A DNA stretch of 64,000 nucleotides from Streptomyces alboflavus. GTDB taxonomy: Bacteria; Actinomycetota; Actinomycetes; Streptomycetales; Streptomycetaceae. Where the stretch lies: assembly GCF_000716675.1 (NCBI RefSeq), contig NZ_JNXT01000014.1:62001-126000 (forward strand). Reading direction: 5' to 3'. The notes under the pieces were generated by a model, which was not told the origin of the DNA, did no database searches, and was given only the letters and a program-made list of their open reading frames with translations. Of the stretch, positions 45,985 through 53,028 are shown piece after piece; positions within the stretch are counted from its first letter, which is position 1; each line of letters opens with the position of its first letter. The position numbers and the translations under genes were made by a program.

Positions 45985-46508
45985 GAGGTCCTCCAGGGCC
46001 ATGGCGCGACGGGGGTGCCGCTGCCGCATGTGTGCACCCAACCCCGAGGTCACCGGCACTATTTCCGCCGAGCCCCGGGAATATCCGGCGCCCCCGCGCG
46101 ACGGCGGGGCGCCGTGGCGGGTGGCCTTTGGGGGGCTTGGAGGAGGCGTGGATATTCCCCGCCGATCATTGGATATCGAATGGCTGTCAGCGGACTTCTC
46201 ATGGGATCCCTATGGCACGGGGCAGCTTCCTTCGGCGCCCGACGCCCGGCGCCCGAGGCCGACGACGGGCAGGAACGCGCCGACCGGGTTGGCGCCCTGT
46301 TCTCGCCCTCTCCCACCAGCGGCTTAGGTCCTGTCCTGTCCGACGTGACGCCGGGCGGCCGCGGCTGCGAGGGGTGCCGGGCGCCCGCCTTTCCGACGTC
46401 ACGTCGGACGGCTGCCCCCGCACGGCCGAATCCGTTGTTCGCGCGTTCTTGCACATAGGTTCGGAGTCACACATCTTGTCGTACGCACGCCGTGAAAGGA
46501 CCGCTCCC
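45985..46508. other. 524-bp intergenic region with an inverted repeat
   Basis: No supported gene between the divergent reductase and aldo/keto reductase. GTCCGACGTGACG (46338-46350) is exactly complementary to 46397-46409, and the right copy also lies within the smaller palindrome CCGACG-TCA-CGTCGG (46393-46407). An AT-richer patch (tggatatcgaatgg) lies near 46170. These may be regulatory sites for the aldo/keto reductase. Confidence 0.55.
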
Positions 46509-47381
46509 ATGAGCACCTCGAACACCTCGCGCCCCGCCGACGCCTCGGGCAGCTTCGCCCTCGGCGGCGACCTGCCCGTCAACCGGCTCGGCTACGGCGC
46601 GATGCAACTCACCGGACCGGGCGTCTGGGGCGAGCCCAAGGACCGGGACGAGGCCGTTCGCGTGCTGCGGCGCGCCGTGGAGCTCGGCGTGACGTTCATC
46701 GACACCGCCGACTCCTACGGCCCGATCGTCAACGAGGTGCTGATCCGCGAGGCCCTGCACCCCTACGCCGACGACCTGGTCATCGCCACCAAGGCCGGTC
46801 TGACCCGGTCGGGGCCGGACGACTGGCGCGCCGTGGGCCGCCCCGAATACCTGCGCCAGCAGACCGAGTTGAGCCTGCGCCACCTCGGCGTCGAGCGCAT
46901 CGACCTGTTCCAGCTGCACCGCATCGACGCGCAGGTCCCGCTCGCCGACCAGCTCGGCGAGCTGGTGCTGCTCCAGAAGGAGGGCAAGATCCGCCACATC
47001 GGCGTCTCCGAGGTGACGGTGGATCAGCTCAAGGAGTCCCGCGAGCACGCCGAGATCGTGTCCGTGCAGAACCAGTACAACCTGGTCAACCGCGGCTCCG
47101 AGGACGTCCTCGAGTACGCCGAGCGCGAGAACATCGCCTTCATCCCGTGGTTCCCGATGGCCACCGGCGAGCTGGCCCGCCCGGGCGGCCCGCTCGACGC
47201 CGCCGCCAAGGAGCACGGCGCCTCGCCGTCCCAGCTCGCCCTCGCCTGGCTGCTGCGCCGCTCGCCGGTGGTCCTGCCCATCCCCGGCACGTCCAAGGTG
47301 GCCCACCTGGAGCAGAACACGGCCGCCGCGGAGATCACCCTGACCGACGCGCAGTTCGAGGCGCTCGCGGCCGCCGTCTGA
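46509..47381 (+). CDS. Aldo/keto reductase
   Basis: NADPH-dependent reductase of 290 residues, TIM-barrel family. The tetrad is Asp and Tyr in [10 protein letters not shown], Lys in VIATKAGL and His in [24 protein letters not shown] binds the cofactor phosphate. GAAAGGA lies 8 bp before the ATG. Monocistronic, converging on the MFS gene. Substrate unknown. Confidence 0.93.
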   Translation: MSTSNTSRPADASGSFALGGDLPVNRLGYGAMQLTGPGVWGEPKDRDEAVRVLRRAVELGVTFIDTADSYGPIVNEVLIREALHPYADDLVIATKAGLTRSGPDDWRAVGRPEYLRQQTELSLRHLGVERIDLFQLHRIDAQVPLADQLGELVLLQKEGKIRHIGVSEVTVDQLKESREHAEIVSVQNQYNLVNRGSEDVLEYAERENIAFIPWFPMATGELARPGGPLDAAAKEHGASPSQLALAWLLRRSPVVLPIPGTSKVAHLEQNTAAAEITLTDAQFEALAAAV

Positions 47382-47466
47382 CGGTCGCCGGGGCATGGGG
47401 GGGCCGGCGCTCACCGCCGCATGGTGGGCACCGCCACCCCTGGTCTCCGCGCGGCGGGCCCCCGGG

Positions 47467-48654
47467 TCACCGCCGCAGCCCCACCGCCACCACCCCGACC
47501 GCCGCGGTCAGCCCGCCGAGCACCATCACCGCCGACGGCGTCGCCCCGTCCACCACGGCGCCACCGGCCAGCGCCCCCAGCGAGATCGTCGCCTGGAACG
47601 ACGCGGTGAAGAGCACCGACGCCGCCTCCGGCGAACGCGGCACCGCCGCCGCGAACCAGGCCCCCGAGCACACCGGCACGGCGCCGTACGCGACCCCCCA
47701 CACGACGAGCAGCGCCACCGCCCCGCCCGGCCGTTCCCCGAGCACGGGCAGGAGCAGGGCCGCGGCAGCTATCAGCCCGGCGGCCACCGCGAACGCGGCG
47801 CGCGGGCGGCGGGCCACCGCGGCGCCCCCGAGGAAGTTCCCGGCGATCCCCGCGGCCCCGTACGCCAGCAGGAACACGGTGACCACGCCCGGGCCCACGT
47901 CCGTGACCTGCCGCAGGAACGGCGTGACGTACGTATAGGCACCGAAGTGCGCCAGGACGACGAGGAAGGTCACGAGCAGCGCCCAGCGGGTGTCCGAGCC
48001 GCGCAGCGCGGCCCGCAGGACGCTCGCGCGAAGGGCCTTCTCCGGTGCCAGCGGCGGCAGCACCAGGACCATGGCGCCGCAGCCGACCACGCTGAGAACT
48101 CCCATGACGGTGAAGGCTGTTCGCCATCCTGCGGCCTCCCCCAGGAAGGTGCCGAGCGGCACGCCGAGCACCGATCCGAGGGGCACCGCGGAGAAGATCA
48201 CCGCCGTGGCCCTGCCGACGGACTCCGGCGGCACGAGCCGCCCCGCGAGCCCGGCCCCGATCGACCAGAACCCGCCGATGGTCACGCCGACCAGGACCCG
48301 GGAGACAAGGACGAGCCAGTACGCCGGTGCCACCGCCACGACGAAGTTCGCGAGCGCGAGCAGCGCCATGAAGGCGCACAGCATGACCCGCCGGTCCACG
48401 CGAGCCGTGGCCGTCGTCACCAGCGGCGCGGACAGCGCGGCCAGGAAGCCCGGCATCGTCATCGTCAGTCCGGCCGTGCCGTCCGTGACGTCGAAGCTGC
48501 GGCCGATCTCGGGGAGCAGGCCGATCGGCAGGATCTCCACCGTGACGATGGCGAAGAGCCCCGCCGTGACCGAGCAGACGGCGAGCCAACTGATCAGTGG
48601 GGAGCGGGGATCCGCGCCGGAGCGCTCGGCGGTGGTCGTGCGGGTGTGCGGCAT
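47467..48654 (-). CDS. MFS transporter (AraJ/Cmx-like)
   Basis: Membrane protein of 395 residues with 12 predicted helices, drug:H+ antiporter-1 type: LPEIGRSFDVTDGTAGLTMTMPGFLAALSAPL covers helices 1-2, and VSRVLVGVTIGGFWSIGAGLAGRLVP lies in helix 4-5. Likely exports a sugar or drug. The ATG at 48654 has only a weak AGGACGGA upstream. The leader contains four 11-bp repeats and a doubled palindrome. Confidence 0.9.
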   Translation of the reverse strand: MPHTRTTTAERSGADPRSPLISWLAVCSVTAGLFAIVTVEILPIGLLPEIGRSFDVTDGTAGLTMTMPGFLAALSAPLVTTATARVDRRVMLCAFMALLALANFVVAVAPAYWLVLVSRVLVGVTIGGFWSIGAGLAGRLVPPESVGRATAVIFSAVPLGSVLGVPLGTFLGEAAGWRTAFTVMGVLSVVGCGAMVLVLPPLAPEKALRASVLRAALRGSDTRWALLVTFLVVLAHFGAYTYVTPFLRQVTDVGPGVVTVFLLAYGAAGIAGNFLGGAAVARRPRAAFAVAAGLIAAAALLLPVLGERPGGAVALLVVWGVAYGAVPVCSGAWFAAAVPRSPEAASVLFTASFQATISLGALAGGAVVDGATPSAVMVLGGLTAAVGVVAVGLRR

Positions 48655-48677
48655 GGGTGGGTCCGTCCTGGCGGGGA

Positions 48678-48721
48678 GTTCCTGCGGGATTCCTACGGGG
48701 TTCCCGCGGGATTCCTGCGGA
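48678..48721. repeat. Four tandem 11-bp units in the MFS leader
   Basis: GTTCCTGCGGG, ATTCCTACGGG, GTTCCCGCGGG and ATTCCTGCGGA run head to tail. Read on the minus strand each unit contains GGAA preceded by CGCAG or similar, so they resemble repeated weak ribosome-binding sequences between the operator and the start codon. Confidence 0.75.
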
Positions 48722-48727
48722 GAAGAC

Positions 48728-48753
48728 ACATCGATGTATCGACACATCGATGT
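48728..48753. promoter_or_regulatory. Doubled palindrome ACATCGATGT, candidate operator
   Basis: ACATCGATGT occurs at 48728-48737 and 48744-48753, 16 bp apart, giving an overall near-palindrome. It lies about 75-100 bp upstream of the MFS start and suits a dimeric repressor binding cooperatively. No dedicated regulator gene is adjacent. Confidence 0.6.
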
Positions 48754-48908
48754 GGGCGCGCTGAGTGCGCGCCTCAGTCCACCAGGGGGCGGGGTCCGCG
48801 GTCTGGCAGGTAACCGACCCCGTGGTCGGCCCCGGCACGTACCCGTCGGCGCTGCCCGGCGCCCCGTACCCGACGGAAAACGACAGGCCCGGCCGCGCAC
48901 CGCGCTGC

Positions 48909-48914
48909 TAGCAT
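48909..48914 (+). promoter_or_regulatory. -10-like box TAGCAT before the leader peptide
   Basis: TAGCAT ends six bases before the ATG at 48921, the spacing of a leaderless transcript. No convincing -35 box is visible. Confidence 0.4.
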
Positions 48915-48920
48915 CCCCGC

Positions 48921-48974
48921 ATGATCACGCCAGAGTTCCGCGTCGCCATGATGCCCCGCCGACGGGGCTGCTGA
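48921..48974 (+). CDS. Possible leader peptide (17 aa) upstream of metG
   Basis: ATG...TGA encodes MITPEFRVAMMPRRRGC. It has no ribosome-binding site, but a -10-like TAGCAT six bases upstream would make the message leaderless. Two consecutive Met codons are followed at once by a GCCCCG-CCGA-CGGGGC stem (48953-48968) and a stronger hairpin further on, before a methionyl-tRNA synthetase gene. This is the layout of an attenuator leader that senses charged Met-tRNA. No translation evidence; it could be chance. Confidence 0.4.
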   Translation: MITPEFRVAMMPRRRGC

Positions 48975-48993
48975 CACCGGACACGAGCGTGCC

Positions 48994-49016
48994 CGAGGCC
49001 CCGAGACGGGGCCTCG
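48994..49016 (+). terminator. Attenuator-like hairpin before metG
   Basis: CGAGGCCCC and GGGGCCTCG pair perfectly around GAGAC. CGGGGCT of the leader ORF (48963-48969) is also complementary to AGCCCCG (49035-49041), so alternative folds are possible. Confidence 0.5.
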
Positions 49017-49083
49017 ACCTGTGACACGGCACGGAGCCCCGCCTCTCCCGTCCGGAGATCGCACGGAGATCCTGGAGGCTCCC

Positions 49084-50616
49084 ATGACCACACCCCGTAC
49101 GACCTACGTCACGACGACCATTCCGTACGTCAACGCCCGCCCCCACCTGGGCTTCGCCCTCGAACTCGTGCAGGCCGACGTGCTGGCCCGGCACCGCCGC
49201 CACCGGGGGGACAGGGTCCGCTTCCTCACCGGCACGGACGACAACTCCCTGAAGAACGTCCTCGCCGCCGAGGCCGAGGGCGTCCCCGTGCAGGACTTCG
49301 TCGACCGCAACGCGGACGCGTTCGCCGCGCTGCGCGACCCGCTCGCCCTGTCGTTCGACGACTTCATCCGGACCAGCCGGGACCCGCGCCACCGGGTCGG
49401 CGTGGAGCGGCTCTGGCGGCGGTGCGCAGCCTCCGGCGACCTGTACCGCAAGCACTACGAAGGCCTGTACTGCGTCGGCTGCGAGCAGTTCTACACCCCG
49501 GCCGAACTCGTCGGCGGCCGCTGCGCCGAGCACGGCACGGCGCCCCGGCCCGTCGCCGAGGAGAACTGGTTCTTCCGCCTGTCGCGGTACGCGGACCAGC
49601 TGCACGCACTGATCACGTCCGGCCGTCTGCGCATCGAGCCCGCCGTCCGCCGCAACGAGGTCCTCGCCCTGATCGAGGGCGGTCTGCACGACTTCTCGGT
49701 GTCGCGCTCGCAGACCCGTGCCCGCGGCTGGGGCATCCCCGTGCCCGACGACCCGGACCAGGTCGTGTACGTGTGGTGGGACGCGCTCGGCAACTATGTG
49801 ACGAGCCTCGGGTACGGCACCGACGACCCCGCGTACGACCGGTGGTGGACCGGTGCGACGCGCCGCAGCCACCTGCTCGGGAAGGGCGTCGTCCGCTTCC
49901 ACGCCGTGTACTGGCCCGCGATGCTCCTGTCGGCCGGTCTGCCGCTGCCCACCGACATCCTCGTGCACGACTACCTCACCGTCGACGGCCGCAAGATCAG
50001 CAAGTCCGGTGGCACGACCGTCGATCCGGCCCAGCTGGCGGCGGAGTTCGGCACGGACGCGGTCCGCTGGTGGCTGCTGCGCGAGGTGCCCCGGGTCGGG
50101 GACGCCGACTTCACCCGGGAGCGGCTGGTGGCGCGCGCGAACGCCGACCTCGCGGGCGGGCTCGGGAACCTCGTCAACCGGGTCGTGACGATGGCGCACC
50201 GCTTCCGCGACGGCCGGGTGCCGGAGCGGAGCACGGCCGAGGGCGCCCCGGCCGAGGGCACGGAACGCCTGGCGGCCGTCTGTCGTGAGGTGCGGGGCCA
50301 GGTCGACGACGCCCTCGCGGACTTCGACTTCCGGCGGGCGACGGCCGCCGTGTGGCGGATCGTCCAGGAGGCCGACCGCTGTGTCGACGGTACGCGGCCG
50401 TGGGAGCTGGCCAGGGCCGAGCGCGCGGGCGACCGGGCTGCGGGCGACCGGCTCGACGAGGTCCTCGCGGCGCTGGTCGGGGCGTGTCGCACGGTCGCGG
50501 ACCAGCTCGGCCCGTTCCTGCCGGAGTCCGCGGCGCGGGTGGCGGCGCAGTGCGCGCCGACGGACGGCCGCCTCCCGGCGGCGCGCCCGCTGTTCGCGCG
50601 GGTGGGCGAGGCGTAG
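49084..50616 (+). CDS. metG: Methionyl-tRNA synthetase paralog
   Basis: Class I synthetase of 510 residues. PHLGF (20-24) is the HIGH motif in variant form and KISKS the second ATP motif; the zinc knuckle is CVGCEQF...GGRCAEHG; the anticodon-binding helices contain PWELARAERAGD. Slightly shorter than typical MetRS and without a C-terminal tRNA-binding domain. Streptomyces often carry a housekeeping MetG and a divergent second copy; the isolated position and unusual HIGH motif fit a second copy, perhaps regulated or inhibitor-resistant. GGAGG lies 5 bp before the ATG. Confidence 0.9.
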   Translation: MTTPRTTYVTTTIPYVNARPHLGFALELVQADVLARHRRHRGDRVRFLTGTDDNSLKNVLAAEAEGVPVQDFVDRNADAFAALRDPLALSFDDFIRTSRDPRHRVGVERLWRRCAASGDLYRKHYEGLYCVGCEQFYTPAELVGGRCAEHGTAPRPVAEENWFFRLSRYADQLHALITSGRLRIEPAVRRNEVLALIEGGLHDFSVSRSQTRARGWGIPVPDDPDQVVYVWWDALGNYVTSLGYGTDDPAYDRWWTGATRRSHLLGKGVVRFHAVYWPAMLLSAGLPLPTDILVHDYLTVDGRKISKSGGTTVDPAQLAAEFGTDAVRWWLLREVPRVGDADFTRERLVARANADLAGGLGNLVNRVVTMAHRFRDGRVPERSTAEGAPAEGTERLAAVCREVRGQVDDALADFDFRRATAAVWRIVQEADRCVDGTRPWELARAERAGDRAAGDRLDEVLAALVGACRTVADQLGPFLPESAARVAAQCAPTDGRLPAARPLFARVGEA

Positions 50617-50649
50617 GGGACTGCGGCAGGGGGGCGCGGCAGGTCTGGC

Positions 50650-51771
50650 CTACGCCCCGCCCTCCACCCGCCCCTGCCCGGGCCCACTCCCCTCACCTCT
50701 CACCGACCCTGGGCTCTGTTCCCGCCGTTCGGCATCCCGTACGAGATCCAGAGCGCGGCCCAGGGTGGTGAGGCGGTCGGCGAGGGTGGCTCCGGCCGGG
50801 TAGAGGCGGACGGTGGTGACTCCCGCCGCCCGCCACACCCGCAGCCGTTCGCGCACCCGGTCCTCGGTGCCGATGAGCGTCGTCGCGAGGACCATGTCGT
50901 CGCTGATCAGCGCCGTGGCGCCGTCCCGGTCGCCGGCCTGCCAGCGGTCGCGCACCGCGGCGGCGACCTCGCTCCAGCCCTGGCGGCTGTACGCGTCGTT
51001 GTAGAAGTTCGTGGCCGCCGTGCCCATGCCGCCCAGGCTGAAGGCGAGTTCCTTCTTGCGCCCGCCGACCAGCGCGCGCAGGCCGTCCTCGTCGTCGGCG
51101 AACGCCACTTCGGCGCCCTGACAGATGTCCAGGTCGGCGCGGGTCCGTCCCGCTTCGGCGAGCCCGGCGTCGAGGTGGTCGAAGTAGGCCTCCTTGGCTC
51201 CTTCGGGTACGAAGCCGGTGCCGAGCCAGCCGTCGGCGACGCGGCCGGTGAGGCGGAGCATGCGGGGTGAGAGCGTGGCGAGGTGGACGGGCAGGTCGTG
51301 CTCGGCGCGGATCGCCAGGCGCATGGGCCGGGCGTCGCCGCCCGGCAGCGGCAGGGTGAACTCCCGCCCCTCGTAGGCGAGTTTCTCCCCGGCCACCGCC
51401 TGCCGGACGATCTCGACGGTCTCCCGCATCCGTGCGAGCGGCCGGTCGAAGGGGACCCCGTGCAGCCCCTCGACGACCTGCGGTCCGGACGGCCCGAGGC
51501 CCAGCAGGAACCGGCCGTCGGAGATGTTCGACAGGGTGATCGCGGCGCGGGCGATGGCCACGGGCGTGCGGGTGCCGAGCTGGATGACGCCGGAGCCGAG
51601 CCGGATGCGGTGGGTGCGGGCGGCCAGATAGCCGAGCGGGGACGGCGCTTCGGCGCCCCAGGCCTCGGCGACCCAGCAGGTGTCGAGGCCCAGCTTCTCG
51701 GCCTCGGTGACGTAGGTGACGGTGTCCTGCCAGTCGGCGCCGGACGCCTCGACGGTGGTCGCCGTGCGCAT
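50650..51771 (-). CDS. LLM-class F420-dependent oxidoreductase
   Basis: Luciferase-like protein of 373 residues: EAEKLGLDTCWVAEAWGAEAPSPLGYLAARTHRIRLGSGV and GRFLLGLGPSGPQVVEGLHGV are typical of F420-binding actinobacterial members. GTGATG at 51774-51769 offers two starts; the ATG has GAGGGGGA at better spacing. It overlaps or abuts the stop of the SRPBCC gene, so they form an operon. Substrate unknown. Confidence 0.9.
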   Translation of the reverse strand: MRTATTVEASGADWQDTVTYVTEAEKLGLDTCWVAEAWGAEAPSPLGYLAARTHRIRLGSGVIQLGTRTPVAIARAAITLSNISDGRFLLGLGPSGPQVVEGLHGVPFDRPLARMRETVEIVRQAVAGEKLAYEGREFTLPLPGGDARPMRLAIRAEHDLPVHLATLSPRMLRLTGRVADGWLGTGFVPEGAKEAYFDHLDAGLAEAGRTRADLDICQGAEVAFADDEDGLRALVGGRKKELAFSLGGMGTAATNFYNDAYSRQGWSEVAAAVRDRWQAGDRDGATALISDDMVLATTLIGTEDRVRERLRVWRAAGVTTVRLYPAGATLADRLTTLGRALDLVRDAERREQSPGSVRGEGSGPGQGRVEGGA

Positions 51772-52283
51772 CACGCGTCCCCCTCGGCGAGTGCCTTGAT
51801 GGTGTCGAGGGTGGCGCTCATCCCGCGCTCCAGTTCCCGCATCCGTACGAAGACGATCTTCTGCTCCTTCTCCGGTGCCCGCTCGATCGCGAGCGAGAGG
51901 CCGGAAGGGCCGGGGCCCATCCGCATCCAGTGCGTCAGCTCGGTGCCGCCGTCGCGGTCCCGCAGGCTGAACCGCCAGGAGGCGCTGGGGCGTTCGGGGT
52001 CGGTGACCGCCCAGCCGAAGACGTGGGGCGGCTCGCACTCGACGACGTGGGACGTGGTGGTCCACGCGCCGAAGGCCTCGTGTCCGTTGTGCCCGGCGAA
52101 GCGCGCTCCCGGGGCCGGGGCGGCGGCGCCGTCCAGCCACTCCACGGCCCGCAGTTCGCCGCTGCGGTCCGGCATCAGCGTGATGTCGGTGGCGAGGTCC
52201 CACACGCGGTGGGGCGGCGCGTCGATCCAGGTGCGCACCTCGACGGTCGGCTGGTCCACGTAACGTACGCCAGTCCACTCCAT
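51771..52283 (-). CDS. SRPBCC-family (polyketide cyclase-like) protein
   Basis: Protein of 170 residues with the START-like helix-grip fold: VEVRTWIDAPPHRVWDLATDITLMPDRSGELRAVEWLDG and the long C-terminal helix. It has a hydrophobic pocket and would bind or modify a lipid-like ligand, possibly the substrate of the LLM oxidoreductase encoded directly downstream. Confidence 0.87.
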   Translation of the reverse strand: MEWTGVRYVDQPTVEVRTWIDAPPHRVWDLATDITLMPDRSGELRAVEWLDGAAAPAPGARFAGHNGHEAFGAWTTTSHVVECEPPHVFGWAVTDPERPSASWRFSLRDRDGGTELTHWMRMGPGPSGLSLAIERAPEKEQKIVFVRMRELERGMSATLDTIKALAEGDA

Positions 52284-52435
52284 GGCCAGCAGAGTTGCTC
52301 AACAGGACTGACCTGTCAAGGAGTTGTCACGCGACCCGGGCATCGGGAGAACGGGGTTCTTGCCGCGGCAGCTCGGGCACACTGGTGCGGTCGGATCCCC
52401 TCTGCGGGGCGGGCGATGCGGGTGAGGCGAGGACG

Positions 52436-52834
52436 ATGTGGCCGCGGGTCAATGGAATGCGCTCCCTGGAACTGGGCGTCCCGGGGGCGATGCGGGCCGA
52501 GCTGAACAGCCTCGTCCTGGCGGGGGCGAAGACGACCACGACGGGTCTCCTCGCCGACTACGCCAAGGAGACCGAGGGGCTTGAGTATCCCGGCGAGCGT
52601 CTGGCCGTCCTGGACGACTCCGGCGCGTGCGTGACCACGGTCGAGATCGTCGGCGTGCGGGTGCTGCCGTTCGCGGAGGTGACGTGGGTGCACGCCGACG
52701 CCGAGGGGGAGGGTTTCGCGGACCTCGCGGACTGGCGCTCGGGGCATCTGCGCTACTGGGCGCGGCAGGGGGTGTCCGTCACGGACGGCACCCTCGTGGT
52801 GTGCCTGGCCTTCCGGCTGGTGGAGACGTCTTGA
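52436..52834 (+). CDS. ASCH-domain protein
   Basis: Protein of 132 residues with an ASCH (PUA-like) fold: LNSLVLAGAKTTTTGLLADY matches the GxKxxT motif, followed by YPGERLAVLDDSGACVTTVEI and the acidic EGEGFADLADWRSGHLRYW. Such proteins bind RNA or nucleotides; some hydrolyse modified nucleosides. The ATG at 52436 has GAGGCGAGG upstream. Divergent from the SRPBCC gene, followed by a hairpin. Confidence 0.85.
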   Translation: MWPRVNGMRSLELGVPGAMRAELNSLVLAGAKTTTTGLLADYAKETEGLEYPGERLAVLDDSGACVTTVEIVGVRVLPFAEVTWVHADAEGEGFADLADWRSGHLRYWARQGVSVTDGTLVVCLAFRLVETS

Positions 52835-52896
52835 CCCGCTGACGTGACCCGCCGACGGAGGCCGCTCGGCCCGGGAGAAGCCGGGCAAAAAAGAAA

Positions 52897-52920
52897 GCAA
52901 GGAGAACACCCGCTCCTTGC
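52897..52920. terminator. Hairpin with an A-tract 5' and T-rich 3' flank
   Basis: GCAAGGAG and CTCCTTGC enclose eight bases. AAAAAAGAAA precedes it, so on the minus strand the stem is followed by TTTCTTTTTT, a textbook intrinsic terminator and rare in such GC-rich DNA. On the plus strand the following cactcttaactta is only partly T-rich. Confidence 0.65.
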
Positions 52921-52944
52921 CACTCTTAACTTATAGCGCACCGG

Positions 52945-52964
52945 GGGGCTTGCGGCAAGGCCCC
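52945..52964 (+). promoter_or_regulatory. Rifamycin-associated element (RAE) upstream of helR
   Basis: GGGGCTTGCGGCAAGGCCCC is an imperfect inverted repeat (CTTGC-G-GCAAG within G/C arms) that matches, from memory, the RAE found before rifamycin-inducible genes in actinomycetes. TATAGC (52932-52937) just before it may be the -10 box. It lies 65 bp before the helR start. Confidence 0.75.
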
Positions 52965-53028
52965 CGTCGTACCGCAGAATCGCTGACCTCAGCCAGCCCG
53001 ACCTGCGGAAACGGGAGATTCACCCAGC

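Noticed and set aside
49084..50616. T-box riboswitch before metG
   Set aside because: No T-box core (AGGGTGG-type) or specifier loop is visible between 48900 and 49083; the leader-peptide reading fits better.
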